This document shows, piece by piece, positions 6,653 to 7,387 of a DNA stretch of 7,387 nt. This DNA comes from an uncultured Phycisphaerales bacterium. Lineage in GTDB: Bacteria > Planctomycetota > Phycisphaerae > Phycisphaerales > UBA1924. The stretch is taken from assembly GCA_937879825.1 (NCBI GenBank), contig CALFMQ010000362.1, positions 1 to 7,387 on the forward strand, read 5' to 3'. Both the position numbers and the translations under genes were made by a program. Position 1 is the stretch's first letter, and each line of letters begins with the position of its first letter. The notes under the pieces were generated by a model. It did not search any database, was not told the origin of the DNA, and was given only the letters and a program-made list of their open reading frames with translations.

Positions 6653-7387
6653 ATGATCCGTGTGATCGCCCTGTGCGCGCTGTGCGGGGTGGTGTACGCG
6701 ACGGGGTTGACGACGCAGGGGCTGACCAACTGGCAGGAGTCGACACGGGCGCTGGTGGCGCGGGAGATGCAGCGGTCGGGTGATTACCTGGCGCCGACGA
6801 TGCGCGGCGAGCCGTACATCGCCAAGCCGCCGATGATTTACTGGCTGCAGATCGGGCTGGCGGCGATGCTCGGCGATGAGGTCGGCGAGTGGCATCTGCG
6901 CGCGGTGGTGGCGCTGGTGGGGATGGCGGGGGTCGTGGCGACGTACCTGGTATCGCGCCGGATGTTCCGCGACGGGCTCTCGCCTCCGGACGCGGAGCGT
7001 GCTGCTTGGTGGTCGGCGCTGGGTCTTGCGGTTTCGATTCTGTATGTGCGGTCGAGCCGCACGGGCGAGCTGGACATCCTGCTGGCGCCGTTTGCGGTTG
7101 TCGGCATCGGCGCGTTGCACGCGGCGTGGATGTTTGCGGCGGAGCGTGGGCGGGTGCGCTATGGCGCGGTGATTTTGTGCGCGGTATGCGCGATCGGCGC
7201 GGTGATGAGCAAGGGGCCGCCCGCGCTGGTGTGCCTTGGTGTGGCGATGGTGTTCGGGCCGATGGTCTGGGCTGCGGGTGCGTCGGCGGAACGGACGCGG
7301 GCGCGGGCGCTGGGCGCGGGCATCGGGGCGCTGGCGGTGATTGTGCTTGTAGTGCTGCTGAATCCGGTGCGCGTGCGCGATGTTCCC
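6653..7387 (+). CDS. GT39/ArnT-like membrane glycosyltransferase, C-terminus off the window
   Basis: N-terminal 245 residues of a GT-C fold glycosyltransferase (family 39, ArnT/PMT-like). Such enzymes move a sugar from a polyprenyl-phosphate carrier to lipid or protein on the outer face of the inner membrane; the actual donor and acceptor cannot be told here. Evidence: the first hydrophobic segment (about 2-20) is followed by a periplasmic-loop signature, WQESTRALVAREMQRSGDYL (27-46) and RGEPYIAKPPMIYWL (51-65), matching the family pattern (DE-x-RYA-x-I-A-REM, SGDW, GEPY-x-KPP-x-YW). Further hydrophobic segments lie near 82-100, 119-132, 142-161 and 169-185. Then come RTGELDILLAPF with Asp141 and MSKGPPAL (185-192), like the family's TKGP motif. 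The usual first catalytic Asp of the DE pair reads Gln28-Glu29. Start uncertain: ATG 6653, GTG 6650, or GTG 6629, whose GTGA overlaps the pgk stop and would add 8 residues. It lies 20 bp after pgk. Codon use is strongly G-ending like pgk, so no sign of recent transfer. Confidence 0.86.
   Translation, partial: MIRVIALCALCGVVYATGLTTQGLTNWQESTRALVAREMQRSGDYLAPTMRGEPYIAKPPMIYWLQIGLAAMLGDEVGEWHLRAVVALVGMAGVVATYLVSRRMFRDGLSPPDAERAAWWSALGLAVSILYVRSSRTGELDILLAPFAVVGIGALHAAWMFAAERGRVRYGAVILCAVCAIGAVMSKGPPALVCLGVAMVFGPMVWAAGASAERTRARALGAGIGALAVIVLVVLLNPVRVRDVP

Noticed and set aside
4626..6746. A 706-codon open frame on the minus strand across pgk and part of miaA
   Set aside because: Its product is almost entirely Arg, His, Pro and Ala with no recognisable motif. 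It lies antisense to pgk and in the wrong frame of miaA, both of which show full family motifs. It is a high-GC shadow frame.
1..7387. Mobile elements, CRISPR repeats, tRNA genes or defence genes
   Set aside because: I looked for spaced direct repeats, transposase-like or nuclease-like motifs and cloverleaf-like arms and saw none. Five housekeeping or envelope genes account for nearly all of the sequence.

Overview
This looks like an ordinary chromosomal, housekeeping segment of a GC-rich bacterium. It holds five protein-coding genes, two of them cut by the window edges. I see no tRNA or rRNA gene, insertion sequence, CRISPR array, phage gene or plasmid gene. The taxon cannot be fixed from the sequence alone. 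High GC, unusual spacer segments in TopA and the weak ribosome binding sites would suit a planctomycete-like (e.g. Phycisphaerae) or similar environmental lineage, but that is a guess.

Layout, left to right: (1) 1-1373, minus: a CLC-family chloride channel/transporter, open at its C-terminal end. (2) 1453-4170, minus: topA, DNA topoisomerase I, with three C4 zinc ribbons and a large insertion before the active-site tyrosine. (3) 4171-4438: a 268-bp gap with two inverted repeats and a possible topA promoter. (4) 4439-5377, minus: miaA, tRNA A37 dimethylallyltransferase. (5) 5378-5414: a very short divergent gap. (6) 5415-6632, plus: pgk, phosphoglycerate kinase. (7) 6653-7387, plus: the N-terminal part of a GT39/ArnT-like membrane glycosyltransferase, open at its C-terminal end.

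The minus-strand genes run miaA, then topA, then clc; the plus-strand genes run pgk, then the glycosyltransferase. The two blocks diverge from the miaA/pgk gap. The genes share no pathway: tRNA modification, DNA supercoiling, anion transport, glycolysis and cell-envelope glycosylation. The arrangement gives no sign of a dedicated system.

The features most worth a second look are the roughly 100-residue extra segment in TopA, which contains a C6-A-C8 homopolymer tract; the strong strand-dependent codon usage (CTC/GTC/GCC on the minus strand, CTG/GTG/GCG on the plus); the compressed divergent miaA/pgk junction; and variant residues at otherwise conserved motifs in the CLC protein, PGK and the glycosyltransferase. 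I found no convincing evidence of a previously undescribed system in this window.
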